A stretch of DNA of 47,894 nt from Deltaproteobacteria bacterium (GTDB lineage: Bacteria > Myxococcota_A > UBA9160 > UBA6930): positions 1 through 47,894 of the forward strand of contig JAJDAP010000112.1 of the NCBI GenBank assembly GCA_029261795.1, in the 5' to 3' direction. The translations under genes were made by a program, and so were the position numbers. This document shows, piece after piece, positions 16,585-24,567 of the stretch (position 1 is its first letter; each line of letters begins with the position of its first letter). The notes under the pieces are model-generated. The model had not been told where the DNA came from. It saw only the letters and a list, made by a program, of their open reading frames with translations, and did no database searches.

Positions 16585-17751
16585 ATGGACTTCTCCCCCG
16601 ACTCCGAACTCGAGAGCATCGCCACCGAGGCCCGGCAACTCGCCGGCCAGTTCGACGACCAATACTGGTCGGAGAAAGACCGCGCCCACGAATTTCCCTG
16701 GGAGTACTACAACGCGTTCGCGGCGGGGGGATGGATTGGAATCATCATCCCCGAGAAATACGGCGGCGTCGGCCTCGGCACGCTACACGCCGGTACGCTG
16801 CTGAACGCGGTCTCCAGCTGCGGAGGCGCGATGAGCGCCGCCTCGGCGCTGCACATTTCAATGTTCGGGATGGGACCGGTGATCCATCACGGTTCCGAGC
16901 GGCTGAAGGAGCAGTATCTGCCGCCGACGGCGACGGGCGAGCTTCACGTGAGCTTCGGCGTCACTGAAGACGACGCCGGCACCGATACCTCCCGCATCCG
17001 TACTACCGCGGTGCGCGACGGCAACCGATGGATCGTCAACGGCAAGAAGATATGGAACACCAAAGCCCAGCAGGCGCAGAAGGTTCTGCTGCTGGCGCGC
17101 ACGACCCCACGCGAGGAGTGCGCCAAACCGACCGACGGCCTGACGCTGTTTCTGGCCGACCTCGACAAGCGCTACGTCGACATCCGCGAGATTCCGAAGC
17201 TCGGCCGCAACGCCGTGAACTCGAACGAGTTGTTCATCGAGGGGCTGCCCGTCACCGACGACGATGTCGTCGGTGACGTGGGCCGAGGCTTTCGCTGTCT
17301 GATCGATGGAATCAATCCAGAGAGGATCATGGTCTCGGCCGAGGCCGTAGGCGTCGGCCGCCGCGCCATCGAAGTCGCCGTTCGCTACGCGCGCGAACGC
17401 GTAGTCTTCAACCGCCCCATCGGCCAGAATCAGGCCATCGCCCACCCCCTGGCGGATTCACACACCGAACTCGACGCTGCAGACCTCCTGTGGAAATACG
17501 CCGCCTGGGCCTACGATAACGGCGATCGCCACGGCGGCGCCGCGAATGCCGCCAAGATCCGAAGCGCTGAAGCCTGCTTCACCGCCTGCGACCGCGCGCT
17601 GCAGACCTTCGGCGGCATGGGGTACGCGGTGGAAATGCAGGTGGAACGCTATTGGCGCGAGGCGCGCCTAGCGAGGCTTGCGCCGATCTCGCAGGAGATG
17701 GCGACGAACTACATCGCTGAACATGTGCTCGGATTGCCGAGGTCGTATTGA
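16585..17751 (+). CDS. Acyl-CoA dehydrogenase
   Basis: Predicted 388 aa, the standard length. It oxidises acyl-CoA to enoyl-CoA with FAD and passes electrons to ETF. The N-terminal helical domain, FGVTEDDAGTDTS (FAD/substrate loop), NGKKIWNTKAQQAQ and the C-terminal QTFGGMGYAVEMQVERYWREAR region (core: FGGMGYAVE) are all present; the last is the ACADs signature. The usual catalytic Glu position in the C-terminal domain was not verified by alignment. TATAAC lies at 16571-16576, eight bases before the ATG, and no ribosome-binding site is visible, so the mRNA may be leaderless. No partner genes are directly linked. Confidence 0.9.
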   Translation: MDFSPDSELESIATEARQLAGQFDDQYWSEKDRAHEFPWEYYNAFAAGGWIGIIIPEKYGGVGLGTLHAGTLLNAVSSCGGAMSAASALHISMFGMGPVIHHGSERLKEQYLPPTATGELHVSFGVTEDDAGTDTSRIRTTAVRDGNRWIVNGKKIWNTKAQQAQKVLLLARTTPREECAKPTDGLTLFLADLDKRYVDIREIPKLGRNAVNSNELFIEGLPVTDDDVVGDVGRGFRCLIDGINPERIMVSAEAVGVGRRAIEVAVRYARERVVFNRPIGQNQAIAHPLADSHTELDAADLLWKYAAWAYDNGDRHGGAANAAKIRSAEACFTACDRALQTFGGMGYAVEMQVERYWREARLARLAPISQEMATNYIAEHVLGLPRSY

Positions 17752-17789
17752 TCTACAGAGCAGCACGTCTCCGACCGGCGCCCGACCAC

Positions 17790-17886
17790 CGCTCGCTGGT
17801 CCGTCTCAGGACGTTCCGGCGTTGGGCCCTTGCACTAGCAACGTCCCTGGATTCGCCACTGCGCCACACGCGCCGCAGGCCGCGGC
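17790..17886 (+). repeat. Repeat family B, copy B1
   Basis: The order CCGTCTCAGGACGTTC, a TTGCACTAGCAACG core, and CACACGCGCCGCA matches 19055-19160 (CCGTCTCAGAACATTC, TTGCACTTGCAACG, CACACGCGCCGCA). The two copies are in the same orientation and bracket the selenoprotein gene. The central hairpin is weaker here than in B2. Confidence 0.65.
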
Positions 17887-17961
17887 ATGGGCTCGTACTG
17901 CGGGAGCCTCCCCTGGAGAAGGTGTAGTCTTCGGCGACCAGCGGGCAAAGGAGGAATCAGC

Positions 17962-19047
17962 ATGACCCAGGTACTGGCAGCGGGCCGGGAACTCAGCATC
18001 GCGGCTGCCGGCGACCGTCCGAGCGATCAACTCTGGATGAACGCAAAAGATCTTCAAGAAGTCTCGGGTTGGGCCCTCGAGCCGGAAGGGCTGTGCAAAG
18101 ACGATGCCTGCATTCCCCTGGCCCCCGGCCTGCTGGACAAGCTCGTCGATGGCGAGCAGATCGAAGTCTCCGGACTCTGGACTGCGCTCGATCGGCCGAT
18201 CCTCCACGACGCCGACCACGCTACATGGATGCTCGGCGAAGCTGCAGCTGATCGCAGCCGCCAGCTCGCGTCCCTGGTTGCCCCGGATTTCAGCTTGCCT
18301 GACATCGACGGCAAGCTCCACAGCCTCTCGGACTACCGCGGCAAGAAGGTCTTGATTGCCAGTTGGGCAAGTTGGTGAGGCTGCCGAATGGATCTGCCCG
18401 TGTGGCAGAAGTTGTACGAAGAGTTGCAGGATCAGAACTTCGTCATCATCGCAGTCGCGATGGACAGCCGAGGTGTCTCGGCTGTGCGCGGACCGATCAC
18501 CAAAGCCAAGACGACCTATGTGTCATTGATCGATCGCGACCACGTCGTCAGTGAACTCTACAATATGGTCAACGTGCCCCAGGCGGTCTGGGTCGATGAG
18601 ACCGGACATATCGTGCGCCCCACCGAGGTATCGGGGTTCGCCATGAGCCTCAGTCTCAGCAAGATCCGGAAGACGCGCGAAATCTATTTCGATGCGATTC
18701 GCGATTGGGTCGAGAACGGCGACCAGAGCCACTTCGTCTTCTCCGATGCCGATGCCCGGGCGCATCTGCCCGCCTTCACGGAAGATATCGCGTTGGCCCA
18801 CGCGAACTTCCACCTCGGACAGCATCTGTGGAACGCCGGCAATCGGCACGAAGGCGAGCGCTTCTTGCGTCGGGCCACCGAGTTGAATCCCGACTCCTGG
18901 AACTTTTTCCGTCAGATGAAGAACCTCAAGCACGTGCTCGGCTCCGGCGGCCCGGAGTTCATGAACCGGGCGCGCAAGCACAGCAAGGCGGGTAAGGAGT
19001 ACTACCCCCTGCCCGATATGGCGGAGATGGAGGCGGTCAAGAGCTAA
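17962..19047 (+). CDS. Thioredoxin-fold redoxin with in-frame UGA (probable selenoprotein)
   Basis: ATG 17962 follows AAAGGAGG. The frame runs to TAA at 19045-19047 (361 residues) with one in-frame TGA at 18376-18378 (residue 139). Upstream, PDFSLPDIDGKLHSLSDYRG is the N-terminal part of an AhpC/TlpA-type thioredoxin fold, and the strand KKVLIASWASW ends right at the TGA. Downstream GCRMDLPVWQKLYEEL continues the fold, then VNVPQAVWVDETG (cis-Pro region). The TGA is exactly where the peroxidatic or redox Cys should be (SWCxC becomes SWUGC). Both halves are otherwise intact. A C-terminal TPR-like helix pair follows (about 286-325). A SECIS-like hairpin starts two bases after the TGA. Selenocysteine is therefore more likely than a nonsense mutation. 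Confidence 0.8.
18376..18408 (+). promoter_or_regulatory. UGA codon and candidate bacterial SECIS hairpin
   Basis: After TGA 18376-18378, CTGCCG (18381-18386) pairs with TGGCAG (18403-18408), and ATGG (18388-18391) with CCGT (18398-18401) across an A/G mismatch. This leaves the six-base loop ATCTGC at +14 to +19. The apical GGATCTGC resembles the GGUCUGC element of the E. coli fdhF SECIS. Folding was done by eye. Confidence 0.55.
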
Positions 19048-19054
19048 CTCGAGA

Positions 19055-19160
19055 GCCGGCGCTGCTCCGTCTCAGAACATTCTGGACCGCGGGCGTTGCA
19101 CTTGCAACGCCCGCGGACTCGTCTCCAGGACACACGCGCCGCACACCGCAGCTCCCCGCA
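19055..19160 (+). repeat. Repeat family B, copy B2
   Basis: This is the second copy of the family seen at 17790-17886, placed directly after the selenoprotein stop codon. It contains the strong hairpin at 19087-19116. The sequence that follows (19163-19205) has another tRNA T-arm-like piece, GCGGG-TTCGAGT-CTTGC then CGGGGCGCC. The rest of 19206-19373 shows only a short GCTCAC-CGGA-GTGAGC hairpin at 19329-19344. Confidence 0.65.
19087..19116 (+). terminator. Strong hairpin after the selenoprotein gene
   Basis: CCGCGGGCGTTGCA and TGCAACGCCCGCGG pair perfectly over 14 bp, about 40 bp after the stop codon. There is no T-run after it, so it may act as a Rho-independent-like stop, an RNA-stabilising end or simply the core of repeat B2. 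Confidence 0.45.
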
Positions 19161-19373
19161 GTTTTCCAGACCATGCGTCGCGGGTTCGAGTCTTGCCGGG
19201 GCGCCGCGATTGCCGCTGCGGGTCAGTATGTTAAGTGAGGGTGGGGCGCGGCCGGACGGGGTTGTTTTCGGGGGAGAGCGGGTGCCATGGTATTCGGCAC
19301 TTCCGGTGTCTGTCCGGCCGTCATGAAGGCTCACCGGAGTGAGCGGGCCCTCTAGCTTCGAGCCGCCCTCTTC

Positions 19374-19930
19374 TTACCTGTACTTGAACACGGGGTCGCG
19401 CTTCTCGCTGCGGGCGCCCACTCCCTCCACCAGATCTTCGCTGATCATGCAGTCGGAAGCGCTGGCGGCCTCGAACTCCAGGTCGTCGACCAGCCCTCGA
19501 TTGAGCGCGTGGTTGCAGCTGCGTTTGCAGTGCTGCACGGCCAGCGGGCCCCGTTGATGGCGGCAATCGTCGGAATTCGCAGGTTTTCGAAGGCCGTGAA
19601 GTGGCTCGAAGTGCGCTGGATCAGCTGCGCAGTCTGACGGTTCTTCTGCGCCGTACTTCTCCTCGGACCCTTCCTGGAACCCGACCCCGCTGCGGGCTTG
19701 CTCGGCGCCAGATCGAGGCCTGCGCTGAATGCCCTGTCGCCTTTGCCCGTGAGAATGGCGACGCGGGCACTGTCGTTCGAGTCGAGCTCGCCGGCGAGCT
19801 GGCTCATGCGCGGCCACATGTCGAGCGTGAGTGTATTGAGACGATCGGGCCGATTGAGGGTCAGCAAGGCCCGGTGCTCGGTCTCCATTTCAAGCAGAAT
19901 GCTCGATTCCGCGTCGGTCCCGGTACTCAT
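19374..19930 (-). pseudogene. Decayed enoyl-CoA hydratase/isomerase (crotonase)
   Basis: ATG 19930 follows GGGAGAG. The N-terminal half is crotonase-like: ALLTLNRPDRLNTLTLDMW, VAILTGKGDRAFSAGLDL, IPTIAAINGA. The reading frame then shifts, and the remaining frame jumps to the family's C-terminal end (DCMISEDLVEGVGARSEKR, ending VFKYR, stop at 19374). The middle, with the second catalytic Glu region and helices, is missing. About 90 residues are lost compared with the intact crotonase at 44869. So this is an internal deletion plus a frameshift, and the product cannot be active. Confidence 0.75.
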
Positions 19931-20006
19931 GAGCTTGCTCTCCCTCAACTCGCATAACTTCGAATGAAGCGAATTTGGCGGTGGATCACCGCCCCAGGCC
20001 GGCCCG

Positions 20007-20750
20007 CTATTGGCCCTCGATCCGGTGCACCCCCCACCAGACCAGTCCGGGAAACAGGCGCCGCATAACCTGGGCCAGCTTCGTCTGGCCGTTGGGGAAG
20101 CAGAAGGGCTTTCCCTTGGCGAGGTCCCGCTCGATGGCATCGAGGACCTGGCCGGGCGGGATCGGCTTGCCCGCCTCGAGCACCTTGGGCTTCGAGGTCG
20201 CCTGCTCGAGCAACGGAGTGGCCACCGGCGGCGGGCAGACTGCGATGATGCGCACGCCCTTGTCCCGATTCTCGTGATGGAGCACCTCGCTGAAGGCCAC
20301 CACCGCGAACTTCGCCGCGTTGTAGGCACCGAAGTGCAGAGTCGGGCCCCAGCCTGCAATCGACGCGAAGTTGATCAGGTCGCCGCGGCCGCGCTCGAGC
20401 ATGCCCGGGAGAACCGCCTTGGCGACGTGGACCACGCCGTTGTAGTCGATCTCCATGATGCGCAGGATCGTCTCGGTGTCCTGCTCCATCAGGAGCCCCG
20501 TGGGCATGATCGCAGCCGCGTTGTAGACGCGGTCGATGGGGCCAAGCCGGTCCTCGACTTCCTTCACGGTGCCCAACACCGCCTGGTTGTCGGTGACGTC
20601 GAGGCGCCAGGTGTAAATGCCTTTCCGTCCCTCGGCGGTCTCGGTGAGACCCGCCTCGTTGATATCCACGGCGGCAACCTTCGCGCCGGCATCCGCCATG
20701 CGCTGGGCGGCAAGGCGCCCCATACCACTGCCACCTCCGGTGATGAACAA
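20007..20750 (-). CDS. Short-chain dehydrogenase/reductase with shortened N-terminus
   Basis: The frame gives 247 aa from TTG 20750. It is an NAD(P)-dependent oxidoreductase of the classical SDR type: TGGGSGMG nucleotide-binding loop at residues 4-11, LDVTD, NAAA, catalytic Ser in NFASIAG, and YNAAK (Tyr and Lys). A substrate-loop tail runs to the C-terminus. The usual 3-6 residues before FITGGG are missing because an in-frame stop precedes the TTG and AT-rich sequence begins there. A TATAAT box 12 bases upstream could allow a near-leaderless mRNA. Either a start was re-created after a rearrangement, or the gene is slightly truncated. Confidence 0.75.
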   Translation of the reverse strand: MFITGGGSGMGRLAAQRMADAGAKVAAVDINEAGLTETAEGRKGIYTWRLDVTDNQAVLGTVKEVEDRLGPIDRVYNAAAIMPTGLLMEQDTETILRIMEIDYNGVVHVAKAVLPGMLERGRGDLINFASIAGWGPTLHFGAYNAAKFAVVAFSEVLHHENRDKGVRIIAVCPPPVATPLLEQATSKPKVLEAGKPIPPGQVLDAIERDLAKGKPFCFPNGQTKLAQVMRRLFPGLVWWGVHRIEGQ

Positions 20751-20761
20751 CTATGATACTA

Positions 20762-20767
20762 ATTATA
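20762..20767 (-). promoter_or_regulatory. TATAAT box upstream of the SDR
   Basis: On the minus strand TATAAT ends 11 bases before the TTG codon of the SDR, inside a short AT-rich block (ACTAATTATATTC) unlike its surroundings. No clear -35 box was found. It could be chance in AT-rich sequence. Confidence 0.35.
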
Positions 20768-20974
20768 TTCTACGGGGAGCAAGCCATCGACGAAAGACTG
20801 CTCGGGGATAGTTACGCGATTCCGAGCGGCAATGAACGGGAATACGTAGGAATACGGGCACAATTTGGTCACAGTCGAGATGGCGATTTCCTGAGGGGGT
20901 CACTGCCACAAACCGGGCTCGCGAACCACATACTAGAAGCTGGTGTCGGTTCGTAGATCTGGCGGGAGTCGCAG

Positions 20975-21817
20975 ATGAGAATGGCAATCGCAATGTTGAT
21001 CGGTGCAGTCGCGGGGATCGCCCAACCCGCCGCCGCCACTCTATTGGTGACCACGATCGCCACCGTTTCTGCCCGCCCTTGTGGCGCGCCCGTCGACATC
21101 GGCACGTTCGCCGCCAGCCTCTCGTTTGATTGTACAGGACCGGGAACGGCACCCTGGGAATTCAATGGGGCCGCCAACATCAACGTCGTCGGTGGTAGCC
21201 TGCGTGGCAATGCTCTGGTCTCGTACTCGGATGTCGATGAGTCGACGGACTTCGCTGCGAGCGCGACCGGCAACTACCAAAGCGACTTCGTGTTCGGCGT
21301 ACCCGGACTACCATCAGGAACACCAGGAACCCTGGTCATCGACATCGAACTCAACGGCTCTATCTCCGCCTCGCTCCCGACCGGTGGCTTCTTCTCGCCC
21401 TCGAGCGGTATCGTCGCCGCCAGTGGCAGCTATCAGCTCCAGCTCGTCGACTTCGCCAAGGGCGCAAGTACCGGCGTCTTCGAAAACAAGGGCTTCTTCA
21501 ACTCGTCGCAAGACGTGCGTACGGGCCAGGTATCGATTCCGCTCGAGGATGGGGACATCGTTGTGATGCTGCAGACGCTGAACTTGTTCGCGCAGGCGAA
21601 GGAGGTGCTCGGGACCGGCGTCTCCGCCGCGCGCTTCGCCAGCACGGCCGGAATCACAGGTTTCACGGTGCTCGCCCCGAATGGCAGCCCGCTGCCTTTC
21701 ACGTTCACGTCCGACGACCCCACCTTCTCCTTCTATGACCCGCTGGCCGCTCCCGAGCCGCACGTCACGGTCCTCCTTCTGACGGCTCTGACTGTTTGGA
21801 TCCGGCGGCTTCGCTGA
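20975..21817 (+). CDS. PEP-CTERM-like secreted protein
   Basis: Predicted 280 aa; ATG 20975 follows GGCGGGAG. A signal peptide (MLIGAVAGIAQPAAA) leads into a beta-rich domain with two cysteines (ARPCG, FDCTG). The C-terminus has APEPH, the hydrophobic stretch VTVLLLTALTVWI and RRLR, a good match to the PEP-CTERM layout for exosortase-dependent sorting. It is the stronger of the two PEP-CTERM-like genes in the window. It may be a surface or biofilm matrix protein; the specific function is unknown. Confidence 0.8.
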   Translation: MRMAIAMLIGAVAGIAQPAAATLLVTTIATVSARPCGAPVDIGTFAASLSFDCTGPGTAPWEFNGAANINVVGGSLRGNALVSYSDVDESTDFAASATGNYQSDFVFGVPGLPSGTPGTLVIDIELNGSISASLPTGGFFSPSSGIVAASGSYQLQLVDFAKGASTGVFENKGFFNSSQDVRTGQVSIPLEDGDIVVMLQTLNLFAQAKEVLGTGVSAARFASTAGITGFTVLAPNGSPLPFTFTSDDPTFSFYDPLAAPEPHVTVLLLTALTVWIRRLR

Positions 21818-21892
21818 GGAACCGAGCAGCGCTGTGATCTCGATCAGGCCGTTGCGGACGAGCGGCGGCGCGGTCGGCCGGCCGACATCAGA

Positions 21893-21995
21893 TGGCACGT
21901 CGGGAGGAATTCGAACCCCTGACCCTGGCCGACAGGAGTCGGCTTCGCGCGTGAAGACACGCGAAGACAGGTTCGAAGCCTGGGGATCACCTCAA
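21893..21995 (-). repeat. tRNA-like module on the minus strand (related to A3, A4 and A6)
   Basis: Read on the minus strand: CAGG-CTTCGAA-CCTG hairpin, perfect hairpins CGCGTG-TCTT-CACGCG and GCCGAC-TCCT-GTCGGC, then AGGGG-TTCGAAT-TCCTC T arm and ACGTGCCA end. It has both variable-arm hairpins that copies A3 and A6 show singly. The adjacent hairpin copy A5 lies on the other strand. Confidence 0.6.
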
Positions 21996-22087
21996 CAGCC
22001 GTCGCCCCAACCCCGCGGAATCCCTGGCGCGCGCCCGGCACAATTCCCCTTCAGCGAGAGTCCTTGCCCGGTTCGTCTGGAGGCCGC

Positions 22088-22149
22088 GCTGTGGCCGGTT
22101 GGATGCAGGCCCCGGCTGCCAACCCTTCGCAGCAGGCGCTCTCTCGCTG
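22088..22149 (+). repeat. Dispersed palindromic repeat, copy A5 (left part)
   Basis: GTGGCCGGTTGGATGCAGG, then GCCAACCCTTCGCAGCAGGC and GCTCTCTCGCTG match the left arm. The centre and right arm are absent. It lies in the 680 bp without a confident gene between 21818 and 22497. Confidence 0.65.
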
Positions 22150-22213
22150 CCGCCGAGACAACAGGGTCCTCGCGGGTGTACACTCTGTTGTGAGAGCAAT
22201 GGAGGAGCCACCC

Positions 22214-22258
22214 ATGGCTGACACTAATCCGCCCGGCTACATCCCCCGGGGTCGTTAG
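22214..22258 (+). CDS. Possible 14-residue leader peptide
   Basis: ATGGCTGACACT... encodes MADTNPPGYIPRGR and stops at 22256-22258. A good ribosome-binding site GGAGGA lies at 22201. Upstream is GCGGGTGTACACT (22172), nearly identical to GCGGGTGTACAAT at 28371 before another gene, which may be a shared promoter element. The peptide could be a leader for the downstream kinase-fold gene or mere chance. No hairpin pair typical of attenuation was found. Confidence 0.3.
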   Translation: MADTNPPGYIPRGR

Positions 22259-22497
22259 CCTTCTTTTCGAACCCGACCCCGGGAACTACCGCTGCCGCCC
22301 GGCCCGGCCGGCCTCGGAGATCAGACAGTCTCTCCGCGCTCGGCTCCGTCACCCGGGGTGCGATGCGTACCCGGTCCGGCCGGACGGCTCTGGCAGTTCT
22401 GCATCTCCGGATCGAAGCGGCGCCGCGTGAGGCTGCGCCGGCCCGCTCGGCAGATCTTCTCATGCAAGAAACGGAGACGAGCAAGGGAGAACACAAG

Positions 22498-23181
22498 ATG
22501 GCGAGTCCGAGAAGCCTCGAGGCGTTGGTGAATCAACAGGTGCGGCGTTGGGAGTTGGCGGCGGGGAGCGGAGCCTCGACTCAGGTCGCACCTAGCATCG
22601 CCCTCTCCCGCCTACCGGGTGCCGCCGCAGCTGAACTGGGAGATGAGGTGGCAGTGGCCCTGGGCTTCGGGTTCTTCGACATCGAGATCATGGATCTGAT
22701 CGCGCGCGAAACGGGAACCCAGCGGGAGTTGGTCGCCGGCCTCGATGAGCACGTCCGCAGCACGATCGAGCGGTTCGTCTCGCTCGGTGCCCGGGGCCGG
22801 ACCTACAACGAGAGTAGCTACCACGAACAGCTCGTTCGTGCCCTCGCCACGCTCGGCGAGCGCGGCTTGGCGGTGATCCTGGGGCGGGGGAGCGCGTTCG
22901 TCTTGCGGCCCGAGCGCACCCTCCGTGTGCTGGTCGTGGCACCCTGGGAGGAACGCCTCGAACGACTCGCCAAGCGTCGCGATCTCTCCCGTGCGGAAGC
23001 GGCCCGTGAACTCGAACATGAGGAGGCCGAGCGACTCGCCTTCAACCGCTATCACTTCCACGTCAATCCGGACGACGCCACACTCTATGACGTCGTCGTG
23101 AACACAGGCACCTTGTCGGTCGGTCTCGCTACGGAGCTGGTGGTGGCTGCCGCGCGCCGTCGCTTCGGGATCCGGGGCTGA
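22498..23181 (+). CDS. Cytidylate kinase-like family protein with degenerate P-loop
   Basis: Predicted 227 aa; ATG 22498 has AAGGGA upstream (ATG 22462 is an alternative). The layout follows the cytidylate kinase-like family: an N-terminal P-loop region, GFGFFDIEIMDLIARETG, a central VILGRGSAFVL block, LRVLVVAPWEERLERLAKR (core VVAPWEERL) and the lid-like HEEAERLAFNRYHFHV, ending YDVVVNTGTLS. The P-loop reads LSRLPGAAAAELG where GSGG would be expected, so ATP binding by the classic loop is doubtful. It may be a non-catalytic sensor or scaffold. It is coupled (3 bp gap) to a DUF4404 gene. Confidence 0.7.
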   Translation: MASPRSLEALVNQQVRRWELAAGSGASTQVAPSIALSRLPGAAAAELGDEVAVALGFGFFDIEIMDLIARETGTQRELVAGLDEHVRSTIERFVSLGARGRTYNESSYHEQLVRALATLGERGLAVILGRGSAFVLRPERTLRVLVVAPWEERLERLAKRRDLSRAEAARELEHEEAERLAFNRYHFHVNPDDATLYDVVVNTGTLSVGLATELVVAAARRRFGIRG

Positions 23182-23184
23182 GAG

Positions 23185-23436
23185 ATGCCGAGGAGCCGCG
23201 TCGACGAGATCCTCCGCTTGCTCCACGAGGAGCTCTCACAGGCGCCCGAACTCGGGGCGGAGGCGCGGGAGTCGCTGGAGGAGATCGGTCGCGACATCCG
23301 GGCGTTGACGGGCACGCCGCCTGACGGGTTCATGGACCACCTGCGCGAGGCGACCGCGCAGTTCGAGGAGTCACATCCGCGCATCGCTGCCGTCATCGGA
23401 AGGCTCTCGGACACGTTGAGTTCCCTGGGCATCTGA
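23185..23436 (+). CDS. DUF4404-like small helical protein
   Basis: Predicted 83 aa, starting 3 bp after the upstream stop. The sequence is helical and acidic (VDEILRLLHEELSQAPEL, SLEEIGRDIRAL, FEESHPRIAAVIGRLSDTL), with the heptad-like pattern of DUF4404 proteins. It has no catalytic motif and probably forms a helical bundle. Its tight spacing to the kinase-like gene suggests joint function. Confidence 0.7.
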   Translation: MPRSRVDEILRLLHEELSQAPELGAEARESLEEIGRDIRALTGTPPDGFMDHLREATAQFEESHPRIAAVIGRLSDTLSSLGI

Positions 23437-23475
23437 TCCAGCGCCCGGAAGGGCGAACGCCAGCTCTCCCTGCCC

Positions 23476-23494
23476 AGCTTCCTTGAAGGAAGCT
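23476..23494. terminator. Hairpin between convergent genes
   Basis: AGCTTCC and GGAAGCT pair across TTGAA between the DUF4404 stop and the stop of the LLM gene, so it can serve both strands. It slightly overlaps the LLM stop codon. No T-run is present on either strand. Confidence 0.4.
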
Positions 23495-24416
23495 AGAACG
23501 AGATAGCCGCGGCAAACGCAAGCAGGTCACGCTCGCTCTGCAACAGGGGGGACTGCGCGATTTCGGCTGACAGAAGCGCCGATTTCGCCTGGCTGTCGAT
23601 ATCCACGTCCGGCGTGTAGCCCAATATGAACTCATCGACGCCGGCTTCTTCGAAGAGCTTGATGTCTGACAGTGCTTCTTCGAGCGAGGTCCACGCGCTG
23701 CTCGCAGCGAAGCCGCAGCAAAGGCTGCGGGTAATCGCCTTCGGATCACGTCCAGCTGCGGCAGCCTTCTCGTCCAGGTAGGCGTTCATCTTGGCGATCG
23801 CCTCCGCGGCCTCCTCTCCCTTGAGCCCTGCCCCCGGTTCGAAGAAGCTCCAGGTGTCGCCGTGCTCCGCAGCGACCTTGAGGGATCGCGGCCCATGGGC
23901 GGCGACCAGAAGCGGCAGCCGCGGTCGCTGAACGCACGGAGGCCGCATGAGCGCGTCCTCGGCTGAGTAGTAGTCACCCGCGAAGGACGAACGCTCGTTG
24001 CTGAGCAGCTGATCCACCAGCGCGACGAATTCCGCTAGTCGGTCCTGGCGCTCTTTGCCGGGCCAGAACGGTGTACCTGTCATCTGGTGGCAGGTGGACA
24101 CACCGCCCGCGCCGATACCCAGGGTGAGTCTTCCCTGTGAGATACGGTCCACCGTTACAGCCTGCTTGGCGACCACGGCCGGGTGTCGGTAGACGATGCT
24201 GGTGACTAACGTGCCGAGGCGGATCCTATCTGTGGCCGTGGCAAGTCCCGCCAGCACGGTCCAAGCCTCGAGCCAGTCCGTTTCTGCGAAGGGATTTGCG
24301 AAGTGGTCCGCAACCCAGACGCTATCGAACCCAGCCGACTCGGCAGCTCGAGCATGCTCGACCATCTGGTTCCATGGATGTATCTGGCCAAGGAGCACGC
24401 CAAATTTCGCTCGCAT
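23493..24416 (-). CDS. LLM-class flavin/F420-dependent oxidoreductase
   Basis: Predicted 307 aa; ATG 24416, with AGGAG about a dozen bases upstream. The luciferase-like monooxygenase fold is clear: FGVLLGQIHPW, AESAGFDSVWVADHF, RIRLGTLVTSIVYRHPAV (core LGTLVTSI), LTLGIGAGGV and RPRLPLLVAAHGPR. The GAGG segment and non-prolyl cis peptide region fit the F420-type subgroup better than FMN monooxygenases, but cofactor choice cannot be decided by eye. An F420-type family protein is also encoded at 31389. It probably acts on alcohols or redox substrates in the cytoplasm. Confidence 0.85.
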   Translation of the reverse strand: MRAKFGVLLGQIHPWNQMVEHARAAESAGFDSVWVADHFANPFAETDWLEAWTVLAGLATATDRIRLGTLVTSIVYRHPAVVAKQAVTVDRISQGRLTLGIGAGGVSTCHQMTGTPFWPGKERQDRLAEFVALVDQLLSNERSSFAGDYYSAEDALMRPPCVQRPRLPLLVAAHGPRSLKVAAEHGDTWSFFEPGAGLKGEEAAEAIAKMNAYLDEKAAAAGRDPKAITRSLCCGFAASSAWTSLEEALSDIKLFEEAGVDEFILGYTPDVDIDSQAKSALLSAEIAQSPLLQSERDLLAFAAAISF

Positions 24417-24567
24417 ACCTCGGGGTCTCCTCGTAGGTGTTGGCCTTTGCGCGTTGTTGTTGGGTGCGAAGGAGCAAGATACAACGGCAACCACGACCAG
24501 ACGAACTCGGCATCTGAACCCGTCTGCCTCTCCGAGGGCCTGACGTCACTCCACCGGTCCGTTCGGG

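Noticed and set aside
18388..19047. Separate gene starting at ATG 18388 downstream of the TGA
   Set aside because: No ribosome-binding site in front of it, and the protein would begin in the middle of the thioredoxin fold, in the same frame as the upstream part.
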